A DNA stretch of 5,166 nt. Source: Staphylococcaceae bacterium UBA6286. GTDB taxonomy: Bacteria; Bacillota; Bacilli; Staphylococcales; Staphylococcaceae. Below the pieces are notes generated by a model that made no database searches, was not told where the DNA came from, and worked only from the letters and a program-made list of their open reading frames with translations. Where the stretch lies: assembly GCA_002438305.1 (NCBI GenBank), contig DJUI01000048.1, positions 1,384 to 6,549 on the forward strand, read 5' to 3'. The translations under genes and the position numbers were made by a program. Below, one piece after another: positions 4,484-5,166 of this stretch (position 1 is its first letter; each line of letters opens with the position of its first letter).

Positions 4484-5166
4484 TTAAAGCTGTCTAGACC
4501 AGTGTCGTTGAATAACAAGCTGATCCAAATAATCTTGAGGTGTACGAACTTCCACAATTCCTGGCTGGCTCTTATCAACCGAAGTAGTATCCAGCAATGG
4601 TGCGACTCTATCGCTGTAGCCGATAGTTTTATAGTGACGGTTTGCCGCTTCTATAAAGTCTTTAAGCGGTGGTGCAAGCGGTGCGTCTGTGTCAAGCACA
4701 AGCAGACCATCAAATAATGTTGAGTGAACTGTATCGAATGTCTCAGTTACTTTGATGCCTTCTGACATTTTCACTGGGCGGTTTGCTATTAATTTATAGT
4801 TCACTTTGTTAGCAGCAAAATCTTTAATGAACGTTTCAACATGAACAATGTCTGTGTTTTCAGTCACTACAATAGCTACTGATAATGTATCTAGTTTCTT
4901 CACCGTATTTTCCATGCTCAGTGCAGGAGATGCTTTGTCAGACTTCACTTCTTCATCTGCTTCCGGCACTTCTGCACCGACACGTAACGCCACTTCTTCT
5001 GCCAGCTTCTTATCTACTTTGTTTAAGTTGTTGACCGCATTCTGTTTAACGAAGTCTAACTTACATTTACCGATTTCAAAACTGAACGCATCTGTTAAAT
5101 GCTGACGTTCCGGCTCAGATAAGCTGTTTAAGAACAGTTTGGCTTGAGAGTAGTGATTAACGAAGC
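4484..5166 (-). CDS. katE: Large-subunit monofunctional heme catalase, KatE/HPII type (C-terminal 226 residues; 5' end outside window)
   Basis: The reading frame stays open from the stop (4486-4484) to the right edge, so the gene is partial and its true start is outside; GTG at 4993 is internal. The first visible residues, FVNHYSQAKLFLNSLSEPE then RQHLTDAFSFEIGKC, line up from memory with the post-core helical region of E. coli HPII (FSQ-x-RLF, E-Q-R-H-I-V-D-G-F-S-F-E-L). After an acidic linker (about residues 64-85 of the visible part) comes a flavodoxin/DJ-1-like domain: strand LSVAIVVTEN, FDGLLVLDTDAP, and HYKTIGYSDRVAPLLD. The C-terminus QRHWSRQL matches HPII's H-R-V-W-S-R. The nucleophile-elbow position has no cysteine, as usual for this non-catalytic catalase appendage. 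Large-subunit catalases break down hydrogen peroxide in the cytosol and are often general-stress or stationary-phase genes. Heme and active-site residues are not in view. Confidence 0.9.
   Translation of the reverse strand, partial: FVNHYSQAKLFLNSLSEPERQHLTDAFSFEIGKCKLDFVKQNAVNNLNKVDKKLAEEVALRVGAEVPEADEEVKSDKASPALSMENTVKKLDTLSVAIVVTENTDIVHVETFIKDFAANKVNYKLIANRPVKMSEGIKVTETFDTVHSTLFDGLLVLDTDAPLAPPLKDFIEAANRHYKTIGYSDRVAPLLDTTSVDKSQPGIVEVRTPQDYLDQLVIQRHWSRQL

Noticed and set aside
4484..4993. A free-standing 169-residue DJ-1-like protein starting at GTG 4993
   Set aside because: The frame continues without a stop to the right edge and the extra residues match catalase, so GTG 4993 is an internal valine codon.
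4502..5105. Two plus-strand open frames (4502-4717 and 4848-5105)
   Set aside because: Both are antisense to the catalase reading frame, whose match to HPII-type sequence is clear.
1..5166. Mobile elements, CRISPR arrays, tRNA or rRNA genes, riboswitches
   Set aside because: No direct-repeat array, transposase, terminal inverted repeats, cloverleaf or long structured leader was seen by eye on either strand.

Overview
The window looks like a chromosomal segment from a low-to-moderate GC Gram-positive bacterium of the order Bacillales. Strong AAGGAGG-type Shine-Dalgarno sequences, sigma-A-like promoters, compact hairpin/T-tract terminators and the gene families point that way. Staphylococcaceae or a close relative is my best guess, but I cannot fix the genus. 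Nothing mobile, no RNA gene and no CRISPR array is visible.

Layout from left to right: (1) the first 19 codons of a minus-strand gene, probably a short-chain dehydrogenase of the general-stress type. (2) A 180-base divergent intergenic region with a good promoter for deoD and a perfect dyad at the predicted transcription start. (3) deoD, purine nucleoside phosphorylase, on the plus strand. (4) A 34-bp perfect palindrome acting as a bidirectional terminator, shared with a convergent minus-strand gene for a 110-residue protein with a PH-like look. (5) A divergent 166-base region, then a two-gene operon: a DedA-family membrane protein and a type II sulfide:quinone oxidoreductase-like flavoprotein, overlapping by one base and closed by a terminator. 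(6) A separately transcribed gene for a 361-residue protein of unknown function, with a possible Rho-N/SAP-like N-terminus. (7) A second bidirectional terminator and, on the minus strand running off the right edge, the C-terminal 226 residues of a large-subunit (KatE/HPII-type) heme catalase.

Functionally the segment mixes nucleoside salvage (deoD) with genes that fit oxidative, sulfur or envelope stress (KatE-type catalase, SQR-like protein, DedA, the dehydrogenase fragment). I see no single multigene system beyond the DedA/SQR-like pair. The most notable point is that the SQR-like protein has glycine where the first redox-active cysteine of sulfide:quinone oxidoreductases is expected, while the second cysteine is kept. 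That suggests changed chemistry or a different substrate.

No gene-free stretch exceeds 300 bases. The longest gaps are 58-237 and 1312-1477, both holding promoters described below.
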